From positions 1 through 64,000 of the forward strand of contig JAFVCV010000001.1 in NCBI GenBank assembly GCA_017478965.1: 64,000 nucleotides of DNA. The letters are read 5' to 3'. Position 1 is the stretch's first letter. Each line of letters opens with the position of its first letter. Below, in pieces: positions 36,376 through 44,477 of this stretch. Both the position numbers and the translations under genes were made by a program. Below the pieces are notes generated by a model that saw only the letters and a program-made list of their open reading frames with translations, searched no databases and was not told where the DNA came from. The DNA comes from Ruminococcus sp. GTDB taxonomy: Bacteria; Bacillota; Clostridia; Oscillospirales; Ruminococcaceae.

Positions 36376-36907
36376 CCTTCGCCCTCTCCCAGTCTTCACG
36401 GCTGCACAAAAGCTCCTTGCAGCGCCATTTTTCCTGACCGATGTCAAAGTGCTCTGCCTTCGCACTCTCATCTACTTTAAATCCCGCACGCAGATAGCAT
36501 CGCAGCGCCGGGGTATTTTCCTCAAAAACTCCAAGGCTCACCGTGTGGACCTTCAGTATCAGAAAGGCATAACTCAAGGCCAGCCGGACCATCTCGGTCC
36601 CCAGTCCACAGCCACGCCGCTTGTCGTCAAGTATTACGAACCCAAAGCGCAGCGCCGTCTTTTCCTCATCGGTAAAACGCATTATCATATGCCCTGTGAC
36701 GCCTTCTCTGCCGGGTCCGTCAAAAAAAGTAAAAGGGTAAAAATTGTCACAGTTGTCATGATCCGCATAATGCCTGTTCAGTTCCTCCGGGTCTAAGGGG
36801 AAGTCCCTGAACCTGTCTGCGGACCAGAGCCTGAAACTGCGTTCGTCTTTTATCCATCCTGCTACGGTCAAAGCGTCTATGGGTTTGTACGGCCTCATCC
36901 TAAGCAT
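36368..36907 (-). CDS. GNAT-family N-acetyltransferase
   Basis: 179 residues of the RimJ/RimL-like acetyltransferase_3 type. The acetyl-CoA loop is RRGCGLGTEMVRLALSYAF, followed by SLGVFEENTPALRCYLRAGF. It acetylates an amine on a protein or small molecule; target unknown. AGAGGTGA sets the start at ATG 36907, with GTG 36916 also in frame. Twelve bp after the kinase gene, overlapping the next gene by 8 bp. Confidence 0.87.
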   Translation of the reverse strand: MLRMRPYKPIDALTVAGWIKDERSFRLWSADRFRDFPLDPEELNRHYADHDNCDNFYPFTFFDGPGREGVTGHMIMRFTDEEKTALRFGFVILDDKRRGCGLGTEMVRLALSYAFLILKVHTVSLGVFEENTPALRCYLRAGFKVDESAKAEHFDIGQEKWRCKELLCSREDWERAKDE

Positions 36908-36919
36908 TTTTCTCACCTC

Positions 36920-37708
36920 TCAGAAAAGTTCGTCCAGCAGCGTATAGTATCTTAGTTTTTCCCAGTCCGGTCTGATGTCCAGCTCCTCAAAAAGCCGATC
37001 CGGATCAACGCCCTCCACGACTTTGCCGAAAGTCCCGTCAGTATTGTGCCTGAGACTGCGGTGCAAAAGGGCCAGGTCACGCCAGCGGTCACCCACGCCT
37101 GCATCTCCCAGATCAATAAATCCGCTGAGCCTGTCCCCGTCAAAGAAAATATTCGGCAGACACAAGTCTCCGTGGGTAAAGACCGGGTCCGGGTCAGGCC
37201 GGTTCTCTTCCAGCCATCTGAGCAGCGTCGCCGGGCTTTCAAAACCGCCCTCACCGAAGGTCTCCGGCTGCGTGTTCTGAATGTTGACCCGCCCGTTTTC
37301 TACGTTGCTGCGGGCCTCTTTCAGCTCCGTTTCAAGGTCCCTTACGCTTGGACGATCGCTGATATCAATGCTCCAGAGCGTCTTCACCGCTCCGGCCAGC
37401 AGACCTATGAGCCTTTGCGGGTCGTTCAGACAGCTCTCGCTGCAGGCCATCTGGCCGCTGACCCTGCTCATCAGCAAAAAGCTCCTGCCCTCATTTACGC
37501 AATGGCTCAGGACCTTCGGCACCGGCGCTTTGTCAGCCAGCCATTCCATCATCTTGATGCTTCGCTCTACCCACGGATAGCACTCCTCGGTCTTCAGCAC
37601 CATATCCTCATACATATATACCCGTCCGCCAGACATACCAATGTCGCTGACAGTATAGCTTTTCCCTGACGTCAGCAGGGATATCTCCTCCGGCAGTTTC
37701 TCTTCCAT
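36920..37708 (-). CDS. Aminoglycoside phosphotransferase-like kinase, APH(3') type
   Basis: 262 residues with the full APH fold. The catalytic loop is FTHGDLCLPNIFFDG (HGDxxxxN), the metal site FIDLGDAGVGDRWRDLALLHRSL, and the C-terminus RYYTLLDELF, all as in APH(3') kinases. The N-lobe has a lysine in MVLKTE and a conserved VPKVL. Such enzymes phosphorylate kanamycin-like drugs, but many chromosomal relatives act on other metabolites; resistance is not shown. First gene of the operon, with a consensus promoter about 115 bp upstream. Confidence 0.82.
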   Translation of the reverse strand: MEEKLPEEISLLTSGKSYTVSDIGMSGGRVYMYEDMVLKTEECYPWVERSIKMMEWLADKAPVPKVLSHCVNEGRSFLLMSRVSGQMACSESCLNDPQRLIGLLAGAVKTLWSIDISDRPSVRDLETELKEARSNVENGRVNIQNTQPETFGEGGFESPATLLRWLEENRPDPDPVFTHGDLCLPNIFFDGDRLSGFIDLGDAGVGDRWRDLALLHRSLRHNTDGTFGKVVEGVDPDRLFEELDIRPDWEKLRYYTLLDELF

Positions 37709-37727
37709 ATCCGTCTCCTAAACACAC

Positions 37728-37776
37728 AATACCCTATACGGTATTTTGATTATGCTAAAATACCATATAGGGTATT
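37728..37776. repeat. Paired palindrome, copy 2, in the operon 5' leader
   Basis: AATACC-N6-GGTATT at 37728-37745 and 37759-37776, again exactly 31 bp apart. Outer arms of 20 bases match with one mismatch around a 9-base loop. The six-base centres differ from copy 1 but still pair arm to arm, so pairing is conserved rather than sequence. It lies about 50-95 nt after the predicted start of the operon RNA. Confidence 0.85.
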
Positions 37777-37830
37777 TTACATCTGTCTCATCTTTAGGGC
37801 ACAGTTACCCTGGCGGGGGCCTTCCAGTAT

Positions 37831-37859
37831 ATTATACCAGTATCTCCCTCAAATGTCAA
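37831..37859 (-). promoter_or_regulatory. Consensus promoter of the four-gene operon
   Basis: Minus strand TTGACA (37859-37854), 17 bp, TATAAT (37836-37831), with TGG just before the -10 (extended). Confidence 0.8.
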
Positions 37860-37865
37860 TCGGCA

Positions 37866-37900
37866 AAAACAAAAACAGTCCCGCTGCCGGGACCGTTTTT
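37866..37900 (-). terminator. Terminator of the glycosyltransferase-like gene
   Basis: GTCCCG (37878-37883) pairs with CGGGAC (37888-37893), with flanking A/T arms; the minus strand reads into T-rich sequence. Confidence 0.75.
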
Positions 37901-37907
37901 GTTCACC

Positions 37908-39386
37908 TTATTTTGTCACGGTGTTCCTGCCCTTTACAGCAAGCTCCACCACCTTGTAAGCGCCGTCATAGATACCGGACTTTTTCGCAGTCAGAATGTT
38001 TTCGCACATTTTTTCAAGCACATCGGGGTCGTTCTGGATAAGCTGCAGCATATCCCCTGTCTCCCTGACTGTCCGGCACTCGTATGTGCCGTCGCCAAGC
38101 TCTGCGGCCCTTATGGCACCCCAGGCCTCGTGTCCGCCCACTCGCTTTATCATCAGCTTTGGTATGGGGTAAAATGCCAGCTCGCTGGGCTTCGTTATCA
38201 GCACGTCCGATACCCGCATGAGCAGATTGGTCGAGTATACCGCAGAAAAGATATCCTTGTGGAAAAATGCGTGTATCCCGCTGACCTCACCCTCCATGGC
38301 TTCGGCGGCAAAGTTCTTCGTGTCCTCAAAATCGTCCATATGCTCGGTGACATACCTGTTCATCTGTGGCAGCGTCTCTTTCAGAGACTCCCAGACGTTC
38401 AGATGGTCACCTACATTGATAAAAAGTGCGGCTTTGCCGGCTTTTATCTTTGGCAGCAGCCTTCTTATGAGCGAAATGAATATCTCCTTCTGCGCCCCTG
38501 CGCCGCCTACGGACATGAGCCATCTTCTGGGACTGCCGTTTCTGCACCTCTCGACCCTCTTTTCACAGTCGTATTCTATATTGCTGACCAGCTCGTGGTC
38601 GATGTAGTGGCCCGTGTAAACTATGGACTCCTCCGGCATGGGCCTGAGGCTCCGCTTTTTATCCATTCCTCTGAGGGCTCTGTAGCCAAGATATGCCGAC
38701 GGGGTCTGTACAGTATGCACCGCACCTTCGCTGAGATGGAGCGCCATTGGCCAGTTGTCGGGAATGGCGTTGACCACACTCGTGAGCCCCGCATGGACAG
38801 CTGCCTGTGAGGGCCAGACGTGGGTGGCCACATAGGGTATGTCCTTGGGCAGGTCCCTGAAGACCGGAGTCATAAGCTCCGCAGTTTTCTGGTCGCTGCA
38901 ATTGTAGGTGAGCTTTCTGAAACCCTCGCTGTTCATAGGCTCCCAGACTATCTTATTGAAAAGCCCCGACATCTGCGACAGCCTGGAACCCAGGGAATAA
39001 AGCTGGTTCTGCCCGGCTATTATCTTTGTGCAGGTACTTCCTTCAAAGGAATGGAGGTCGAACCAGAATGGTTCATAGCCCATGGCCTTCGCTGCCGAGG
39101 CGATTGCCATAGATATCCTGTAATGGCCGAAACCCATTCTGATATTGCCGATGATAAGGCTCTTTTCGTCAAATACTGCCTTCGGCTCATTACTGAGCCT
39201 CAGCTGCCTTACCCCCAGTATATCCCCGATGGCCGGAGCAGGCACTGACTCTAAATGGTAGACCCTGTCAGCATCGCTGCCGTATTTTTTGATGAACTTT
39301 TCCTTTCCCTTCACAGCTTTTCTGTAAGCGCTGTCAGACATTTTGTTGCCGAATATGACCTTTGACTTATCAGTGTTCTTATCCAT
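37908..39386 (-). CDS. Glycosyltransferase-like protein (GT-B/MGDG synthase-like), uncertain
   Basis: 492 residues, soluble. The segment LIIGNIRMGFGHYRISMAIASAA resembles the glycine/histidine loop of MurG and MGDG-synthase-type GT-B enzymes, and the C-terminal half has GGAGAQKE and DVLITKPSELAFYPIPKL, like their donor-binding motif. No membrane segment. This suggests a nucleotide-sugar transferase or related epimerase, but the exact family is not recognised. Divergent from the tetR operon; GGAGG precedes the ATG. Confidence 0.55.
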   Translation of the reverse strand: MDKNTDKSKVIFGNKMSDSAYRKAVKGKEKFIKKYGSDADRVYHLESVPAPAIGDILGVRQLRLSNEPKAVFDEKSLIIGNIRMGFGHYRISMAIASAAKAMGYEPFWFDLHSFEGSTCTKIIAGQNQLYSLGSRLSQMSGLFNKIVWEPMNSEGFRKLTYNCSDQKTAELMTPVFRDLPKDIPYVATHVWPSQAAVHAGLTSVVNAIPDNWPMALHLSEGAVHTVQTPSAYLGYRALRGMDKKRSLRPMPEESIVYTGHYIDHELVSNIEYDCEKRVERCRNGSPRRWLMSVGGAGAQKEIFISLIRRLLPKIKAGKAALFINVGDHLNVWESLKETLPQMNRYVTEHMDDFEDTKNFAAEAMEGEVSGIHAFFHKDIFSAVYSTNLLMRVSDVLITKPSELAFYPIPKLMIKRVGGHEAWGAIRAAELGDGTYECRTVRETGDMLQLIQNDPDVLEKMCENILTAKKSGIYDGAYKVVELAVKGRNTVTK

Positions 39387-39464
39387 CTTTTTTACCTCCG
39401 TTAAAGCTCAGTTTATTTCTCACAGACCCGCAGAAACTGCCGGCGGCCCGGCATTCCTGAGGGT

Positions 39465-39493
39465 AGTATGAGAAAATTTTTGTCATTTATCAA
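39465..39493 (-). promoter_or_regulatory. Promoter of the glycosyltransferase-like gene
   Basis: Minus strand TTGATA (39493-39488), 17 bp, CATACT (39470-39465). It begins within 30 bp of the TetR operators on the other strand. Confidence 0.55.
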
Positions 39494-39500
39494 AAACTAC

Positions 39501-39529
39501 TTGACAAAACCGGAAAAATATGATAGACT
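39501..39529 (+). promoter_or_regulatory. Promoter of the tetR-symporter-galactosidase operon
   Basis: TTGACA 39501-39506, 17 bp, TAGACT 39524-39529; the -10 lies inside the first operator. Confidence 0.7.
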
Positions 39530-39560
39530 ATCTATCAGTTGATAGTAAGTCTATCATATT
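39517..39560 (+). promoter_or_regulatory. Tandem palindromic operators for the adjacent TetR regulator
   Basis: Two 17-bp palindromes TGATAG-N5-CTATCA at 39521-39537 and 39540-39556 separated by GT. Together they form a 44-bp dyad with only two mismatched pairs and 13-base perfect outer arms. They cover the -10, so bound repressor would block its own operon. Confidence 0.85.
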
Positions 39561-39576
39561 TTTGGAGGTTTGTCAA

Positions 39577-40239
39577 GTGGTAAATGAAAAATCGGGTGAA
39601 TTTTCTTCAAAAACACTTAAAAACAAGCGTATCCGCAGCGCTGTCTCGGTGGGAGCGGAGCTGTTTCTGAAAAACGGCATAGAGAATGTGAAGATGACGG
39701 ACATCGCAGATGAAAGCGGCGTAGGAGTAGCCACTCTTTACAGGTATTTCGGCACCAAGACCGGTATAGCGGTGGCGGTCATGACCTATCTGTGGGAGGA
39801 ACTGAGGGTGCTGTTCGGCGGGGTCTTCGATTCGGGACCGTTTTTGAAACAGAGCGGCCTGAAACAGCTTAAAGACCTGATGAGAATGTTCGTGGTACTG
39901 TATAGCGCCCATAAGGACTTTGTGAGACTTCTTGGGGAATTTGACAGAATGGTCATTCGTGAGGAGGTCCCCCGGGAGGAGCTTGCGGACTACGAAAGGT
40001 CGGTCATAGACTTTTTCCCTGTCATAGAGGGGGCATACAGAAGAGGGGTCGAGGACGGTTCGGTCAGGGAGGACATAGATTTCAGGACCTTTTATCTTAG
40101 CTATGCCCATGCGATGACGGAGCTTTGCAAGAAATTCATCGGCGGTGAGATACTTCCGTCGGACGATTTCTCCTGTGCCGAAAGAGAGCTGGAAATGCTC
40201 ATCGAGACAGCAGTGTATTATTTGGAAAAACGCCGGTAA
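39577..40239 (+). CDS. TetR/AcrR-family repressor
   Basis: 220 residues. The N-terminal helix-turn-helix is VKMTDIADESGVGVATLYRYFGTKTG; the C-terminal ligand domain is all-helical. GTG 39577 follows GGAGG (39564-39568); the open frame upstream runs through the operator and is not coding. It precedes a sugar symporter and alpha-galactosidase and probably controls both along with itself; the inducer is probably a sugar or related metabolite, which would be unusual for TetR. Confidence 0.88.
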   Translation: MVNEKSGEFSSKTLKNKRIRSAVSVGAELFLKNGIENVKMTDIADESGVGVATLYRYFGTKTGIAVAVMTYLWEELRVLFGGVFDSGPFLKQSGLKQLKDLMRMFVVLYSAHKDFVRLLGEFDRMVIREEVPREELADYERSVIDFFPVIEGAYRRGVEDGSVREDIDFRTFYLSYAHAMTELCKKFIGGEILPSDDFSCAERELEMLIETAVYYLEKRR

Positions 40240-40278
40240 AACTTACTTATATTTACGTTCACGAACGGAGGAGAGCTT

Positions 40279-41691
40279 ATGGAAGAGAAGAAGATCGCAA
40301 GCAATAAGATACTATGGATATTCGCTGTAGGCCAGCTTGGCTGGGCGCTGCTTTCGGGCATTATCTCCAACTGGATGATATTCTTTTATCAGCCCAGTTC
40401 GGTAGAGCTGGAAAAAGGCCAGGTGCAGTTCCTGCCTGAGGTGACGATACTGGGGCTTACCATCATCGGCCTTATCTCGGCCCTGGGAAGAGTTTTCGAC
40501 GCTGTTACCGATCCGTTCATAGCCGGCAAGTCTGACCGCTGCCGTCACAAGCTTGGCAGGCGCATACCGTTCATGAGATTTGCCGCCGTTCCTTTCGGTC
40601 TGGTGACGTTTTTGCTGTTCTGTTCACCGGTGAACGGGACCAGCGGCGTGAATGCCGGGGCGCTGTTTGTGTGCGCCATGCTCTTTTACTTCTGCATGAC
40701 GTGCTACTGCACTCCTTACAATGCCCTTATCCCTGAGCTGGGCAGGACCCAGGAAACGAGGATCAATCTTTCTACTTTTATATCGGTGACATTCTTCTTC
40801 GGCCAGGCCTTTGCCTACCTGGTTCCTAACGTTGCAGGTCTGTTCGAGAGCTCTCTTGGCTATGCCGGCAGCTTCAGGCTCACCGTCGGCATATTCTCAG
40901 CCATTGCAGTTGTTTGTATGCTGGTTCCTGCATTCCTGATAGACGAGCACGTTTATGCCGATACCAAGCCCTCTGAAGTCTCCGCATTCAGTTCGCTGGC
41001 AGCAACTTTCAGGAATAAGGATTTCAGAGTATTCGTGGCCTCGGATATCCTCTACTGGATAGCCCTGACCCTGTTCCAGACGGGCCTGAGCTTCTACATC
41101 ACCGTGCTGATGGGCTTGTCATCGAAGTATTCTTTCCCGCTTTTCGCAGTAATGACTGTTATGAGCCTTGTGTTCTATGCGCCGGTGAATATCTACGCTA
41201 AAAAGTTAGGCAAGAAAAAGCTAATCTCCTTCGCATTCATGTTCTTTGCAGTGACCTTCCTGTTCACTGCGTCGGCCGGGATAATTCCTATACCGGGCCT
41301 TGTTCATGGCATCATAGTGGCCGTTCTGGCAGCTGTGCCTATGGCTATACTCGGCATACTTCCCCAGGCTGTGGTCGCTGATATCTCCGAGGCAGACAAG
41401 AACATTACCGGTGAGAGCCGTTCGGGTATGTTCTACGCTGCCCGCACCTTCGCCTTCAAGCTTGGTCAGTCTGTGGCGATGCTGGTGTTCACAAGCGTGG
41501 CCCTTATCAATAAGGACGTTGCTCAGGGACAGTCCGGCTACGGTCATGGCTACAGGTTAACGGCCGTCATAGCTACAGTCCTCTGCCTGGCAGGCGGGTT
41601 CGTGTTCTTTAAGTATAACGAGAATAAGGTCATCTCAGAGATCGCCGCAGGGGAAGGCTCTGCTGACGGTGCAGAAAAGGAGGAGAAGTGA
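40279..41691 (+). CDS. GPH-family glycoside:cation symporter (MelB-like)
   Basis: 470 residues, about 12 membrane segments. The GPH signature DAVTDPFIAGKSDRCRHKLGRRIPFM lies between segments 2 and 3. Relatives (MelB, XynP-like) import galactosides or xylosides with Na+ or H+. Its partner is the alpha-galactosidase encoded next with a stop-start overlap, so an alpha-galactoside (melibiose or raffinose type) is the likely cargo. GGAGGAGAG precedes ATG 40279. Confidence 0.87.
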   Translation: MEEKKIASNKILWIFAVGQLGWALLSGIISNWMIFFYQPSSVELEKGQVQFLPEVTILGLTIIGLISALGRVFDAVTDPFIAGKSDRCRHKLGRRIPFMRFAAVPFGLVTFLLFCSPVNGTSGVNAGALFVCAMLFYFCMTCYCTPYNALIPELGRTQETRINLSTFISVTFFFGQAFAYLVPNVAGLFESSLGYAGSFRLTVGIFSAIAVVCMLVPAFLIDEHVYADTKPSEVSAFSSLAATFRNKDFRVFVASDILYWIALTLFQTGLSFYITVLMGLSSKYSFPLFAVMTVMSLVFYAPVNIYAKKLGKKKLISFAFMFFAVTFLFTASAGIIPIPGLVHGIIVAVLAAVPMAILGILPQAVVADISEADKNITGESRSGMFYAARTFAFKLGQSVAMLVFTSVALINKDVAQGQSGYGHGYRLTAVIATVLCLAGGFVFFKYNENKVISEIAAGEGSADGAEKEEK

Positions 41692-43352
41692 TGTTAAAGC
41701 TCATAAATGTCAAGCTTGCTTATTCTGCCGGCGGCAGGACCTATACCGTTACCACCGCAGAGTCCCGGGAGAACAGGCGTGCAGCCCTTGATGTGATCTT
41801 AGGGGAAGACAGATTTTGCGCTCGTGTCAGAGTCCTTTCGCCGGATAGACCCATAGTTATGGAAAGGCTTTCGGCTGAATTTGAGTATGAGCCTGAGAAG
41901 GACAGCCGTGTGTTTTTGAACGGCTACCAGTCCTGGACCGACAGCATCGAGCATGACCCCTTCGATAAAATGAGGGGCATCGACCATATCCCCAGACCGG
42001 TGCTGGAAAAGTACGCCTTTTCTCAGTACGGCGATTACAGCTTTGCCGGCTACAGCCACCGCAGGGGCGTTCTCCACGGCTTTGGCTACGGCTATATAAA
42101 ACATATGAACGGCGAGTTCGAGTTTATCGGCTCCCTTAACGAGAACGAGGCCTTCACGATCATCAGGACCGATGCGGAGAAAAAGCGCATCACCGTTTCC
42201 AAGGACTGCAAGGGCGTAAGGTTTTGCAGCAGTTTCGGGGGTATAGACCTTTGTTTCCTGCGGGGCAGCGAGAACTATGTTTTCGACGAGTATTTCAGAC
42301 GTATCGGCGTCAGGCCCCTGCCGGCCGGACAATTATTCGGTTATACCAGCTGGTACCGCCATTATCAGGATATAAGCCAGAGCAAGCTGGAAAAGGACCT
42401 TGCCGGGCTGGTGAATTCCGAACATAAGGCCGATGTTTTTCAGATAGACGACGGCTACCAGACCGCCGTCGGCGACTGGCTCAGCATAGATAAGGAGAAG
42501 TTCCCAGAGGGCCTTGGCCCCATTGCTGAGAGTATCAGGGAAAAGGGACTTGTTGCCGGTCTATGGCTGGCTCCGTTCGTGTGCGAAAAAAAGTCCTTTA
42601 TCTACAGTAGCAAGCCCCAGTGGCTGCTGAAGGATAAGAACGGGGAGCCTGTGAGGGGCGGCAGCAACTGGTCCGGTTTTTACGCACTTGATATCTATAA
42701 CGAAGAGTTCAGAGCTTACCTCAGAGAGTTCTTTGACACGGTGGTGAAGGAGTGGGGTTTCAGACTTCTGAAATTAGACTTCCTTTATGCTGCCTGCCTG
42801 ATACCGAGAGAGGACAAGACCCGTGCTATGGTCATGGCAGACGGCATGGATCTGCTCAGAGAGCTTTGCGGCGAGGCCCGGATACTTGGCTGCGGAGTTC
42901 CGATGACCTCGGCCTTCGGTAAGGTGGAATACTGCCGGATAGGCTGTGATATCAGCCTTGACTGGGACGATAAGCCATATATGAGACTTATGCACAGAGA
43001 ACGTACCAGTACAAAAAATTGTATCCTTAATTCTGTCTTCAGAAGGCAGCTCAACGGCAGGGCATTCATAAACGACCCGGACGTTTTCCTGCTGAGGGAT
43101 ACTGACAATACCATGACTGATGACGAAAAGCTCTGTCTGGCAGAGGTCAATTCTCTGGCGGGAGGGGTACTGTTCACCTCTGACAATTTCGATGAATATG
43201 ATGAGGATAAGAGACAGATACTGGATAATATGCTGTCACGCCGCAGCTGTGCCGGAGGGATCGTCAGCGCAGATCTGGAGGGCAGCACTCTCAGGGTGGT
43301 CTATAACGGTGACGGCGCCCAGGTCACAAGGATATACAGAGCCTGTTTTTAA
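41691..43352 (+). CDS. GH36-type alpha-galactosidase
   Basis: 553 residues, shorter than the 720-residue GH36 classics, and no signal peptide (cytoplasmic). Nucleophile D363 is in LLKLDFLYA, acid/base D420 in CDISLDWDD, and FQIDDGYQ and GLWLAPF are typical. ATG 41691 overlaps the symporter stop (TGATG) and follows AGGAGG (41679-41684). With the symporter it forms an uptake-and-hydrolysis module under TetR. Specificity for alpha-galactosides is inferred from family. Confidence 0.85.
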   Translation: MLKLINVKLAYSAGGRTYTVTTAESRENRRAALDVILGEDRFCARVRVLSPDRPIVMERLSAEFEYEPEKDSRVFLNGYQSWTDSIEHDPFDKMRGIDHIPRPVLEKYAFSQYGDYSFAGYSHRRGVLHGFGYGYIKHMNGEFEFIGSLNENEAFTIIRTDAEKKRITVSKDCKGVRFCSSFGGIDLCFLRGSENYVFDEYFRRIGVRPLPAGQLFGYTSWYRHYQDISQSKLEKDLAGLVNSEHKADVFQIDDGYQTAVGDWLSIDKEKFPEGLGPIAESIREKGLVAGLWLAPFVCEKKSFIYSSKPQWLLKDKNGEPVRGGSNWSGFYALDIYNEEFRAYLREFFDTVVKEWGFRLLKLDFLYAACLIPREDKTRAMVMADGMDLLRELCGEARILGCGVPMTSAFGKVEYCRIGCDISLDWDDKPYMRLMHRERTSTKNCILNSVFRRQLNGRAFINDPDVFLLRDTDNTMTDDEKLCLAEVNSLAGGVLFTSDNFDEYDEDKRQILDNMLSRRSCAGGIVSADLEGSTLRVVYNGDGAQVTRIYRACF

Positions 43353-43364
43353 TGGATAAAAGCT

Positions 43365-43402
43365 GTCCGGCTGCCGCACCCTGCGGGGGCCGGACTTGTT
43401 TG
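43365..43402 (+). terminator. Terminator after the galactosidase gene
   Basis: GTCCGGC (43365-43371) pairs with GCCGGAC (43389-43395) over an inner CCGCA/TGCGG stem; followed by TTGTTTGT, a weak T tract. Confidence 0.6.
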
Positions 43403-43436
43403 TACGGCCGGGGTCAGGATTGTAACCGTATTTTTA

Positions 43437-43465
43437 TTGACAAAAGCCGCCTGATTTGGTATACT
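43437..43465 (+). promoter_or_regulatory. Promoter of the M15 peptidase gene
   Basis: TTGACA 43437-43442, 17 bp, TATACT 43460-43465. Confidence 0.75.
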
Positions 43466-43531
43466 AATGCTTACGAAACAGTATAATGCCGGACCTGTCC
43501 GGAGCTGTATGGTATATAGTGAGGGATAAAA

Positions 43532-44203
43532 ATGAAGAATGAGCGGTTTGAACTGCGTGAGGGCTTTACTGCCGAGCCTTTGCCTGAGGATATCAGGGAG
43601 TATATGAACGGCAGGACCTATAGGGAGAACGTCCATATAGGACTGGACGACCTTAGTTATCTTAAAATAAGGTATGTGGACTTTTCCCACAATGTGGCCG
43701 ATGGGGCTATGGTGGTCCATAAAAGCCTGGCCAGGGAGGTACTGGAAATATTCGAGATGCTTTTCGATGCAGAGTATGAGATCGACAAGATAAGGCTCTG
43801 CGACGATTATGAGGGAGACGATGAAAGGTCCATGGCGGACGACAATACCTCCGCCTTCAATTTCAGGAACGTGGCGGATACGGAGACACTGTCGCTCCAC
43901 GCCCTTGGCAGGGCCATCGACATCAACCCTCTGTACAATCCATATATAGTGGGGGAGAAGGTCAGTCCTGCCAACGGTTTGCAATATTGTAACAGAGAAA
44001 ATTCATTTGCCCATAAAATCGACCATGAGGACCTTTGCTATAAGGTCTTTCAGGCCAAGGGCTGGCTCTGGGGCGGGGACTGGCAGAGCTCCAAGGACTA
44101 TCAGCACTTCTATAAGCCAAGAAACAACCCGATAAAGTCCGCCGTAGAGAAGATAAAGGACCTTGTGGCAGATCAGCACCGTCAGGGCGGCAGTCAGGGT
44201 TAA
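43532..44203 (+). CDS. M15-family metallopeptidase-like protein without signal peptide
   Basis: 223 residues. Zinc motif SLHALGRAIDIN (SxHxxGxAxD) and the C-terminal GDWQSSKDYQHF (W...D..HF), as in D-Ala-D-Ala and L-Ala-D-Glu carboxypeptidases of family M15. The N-terminus is hydrophilic with no signal or anchor, so it would act in the cytoplasm, perhaps on recycled muropeptides, or leave the cell by lysis. Monocistronic. Confidence 0.8.
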   Translation: MKNERFELREGFTAEPLPEDIREYMNGRTYRENVHIGLDDLSYLKIRYVDFSHNVADGAMVVHKSLAREVLEIFEMLFDAEYEIDKIRLCDDYEGDDERSMADDNTSAFNFRNVADTETLSLHALGRAIDINPLYNPYIVGEKVSPANGLQYCNRENSFAHKIDHEDLCYKVFQAKGWLWGGDWQSSKDYQHFYKPRNNPIKSAVEKIKDLVADQHRQGGSQG

Positions 44204-44301
44204 TGTTGAATGATATGGTGCATATCGCCTGTATGATAATGGGGAGTAAACAAATTTCATAAAAATTTAAAAAATATTTATGCAAGATTTGAGTTTGGAT
44301 A

Positions 44302-44330
44302 TTGCATTTTTTTGCGGCAGGTGCTATAAT
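44302..44330 (+). promoter_or_regulatory. Promoter of gltBD
   Basis: TTGCAT 44302-44307, 17 bp, TATAAT 44325-44330 with TGC before it (extended -10). Start predicted near 44337, giving a leader of about 185 nt. Confidence 0.75.
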
Positions 44331-44350
44331 AGTCTACAGTGAAAAGAAAA

Positions 44351-44477
44351 AATGCAGTCTCTGGGGCCGGGGAGCCTCAGGCGGCAAAAAAATGATATAG
44401 TTTGAATGCAATGACGCAGTTTTAAGGACCCTTGCCGGGGAAGGCGGGGGCCTTGGAGCTGTGTCTTTTTTTGCCGC
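44351..44477 (+). promoter_or_regulatory. gltBD leader with two hairpins and an attenuator terminator
   Basis: Hairpin 1: CTGGGGC (44361-44367) with GCCTCAG (44374-44380), six-base loop. Hairpin 2: GACGCAG (44413-44419) with CTGTGTC (44459-44465), inner AAGG/CCTT and CCC/GGG, six-base loop, then T7: a terminator ahead of gltB. GCGGCAAAAAAA (44381-44392) is also perfectly complementary to the T tract and beyond (44466-44477). Tandem hexaloop hairpins ending in a terminator are the layout of ANTAR-protein targets, known for clostridial nitrogen genes; the loops have G at position 4 but not A at position 1. Confidence 0.55.
44413..44472 (+). terminator. Attenuator terminator upstream of gltB
   Basis: Seven-pair base stem (44413-44419 with 44459-44465, one G-T pair) and T7. 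It stands between promoter and gene, so it must be bypassed for expression. Confidence 0.7.

Noticed and set aside
37046..37669. 207-codon plus-strand frame opposite the aminoglycoside-kinase gene
   Set aside because: It is the complement of a gene with intact catalytic motifs and has no start signals or domain of its own.
37728..37776. Palindrome copy 2 as the terminator of the glycosyltransferase-like gene
   Set aside because: That gene already has a good terminator at 37866-37900, and the palindrome lies downstream of the next promoter.
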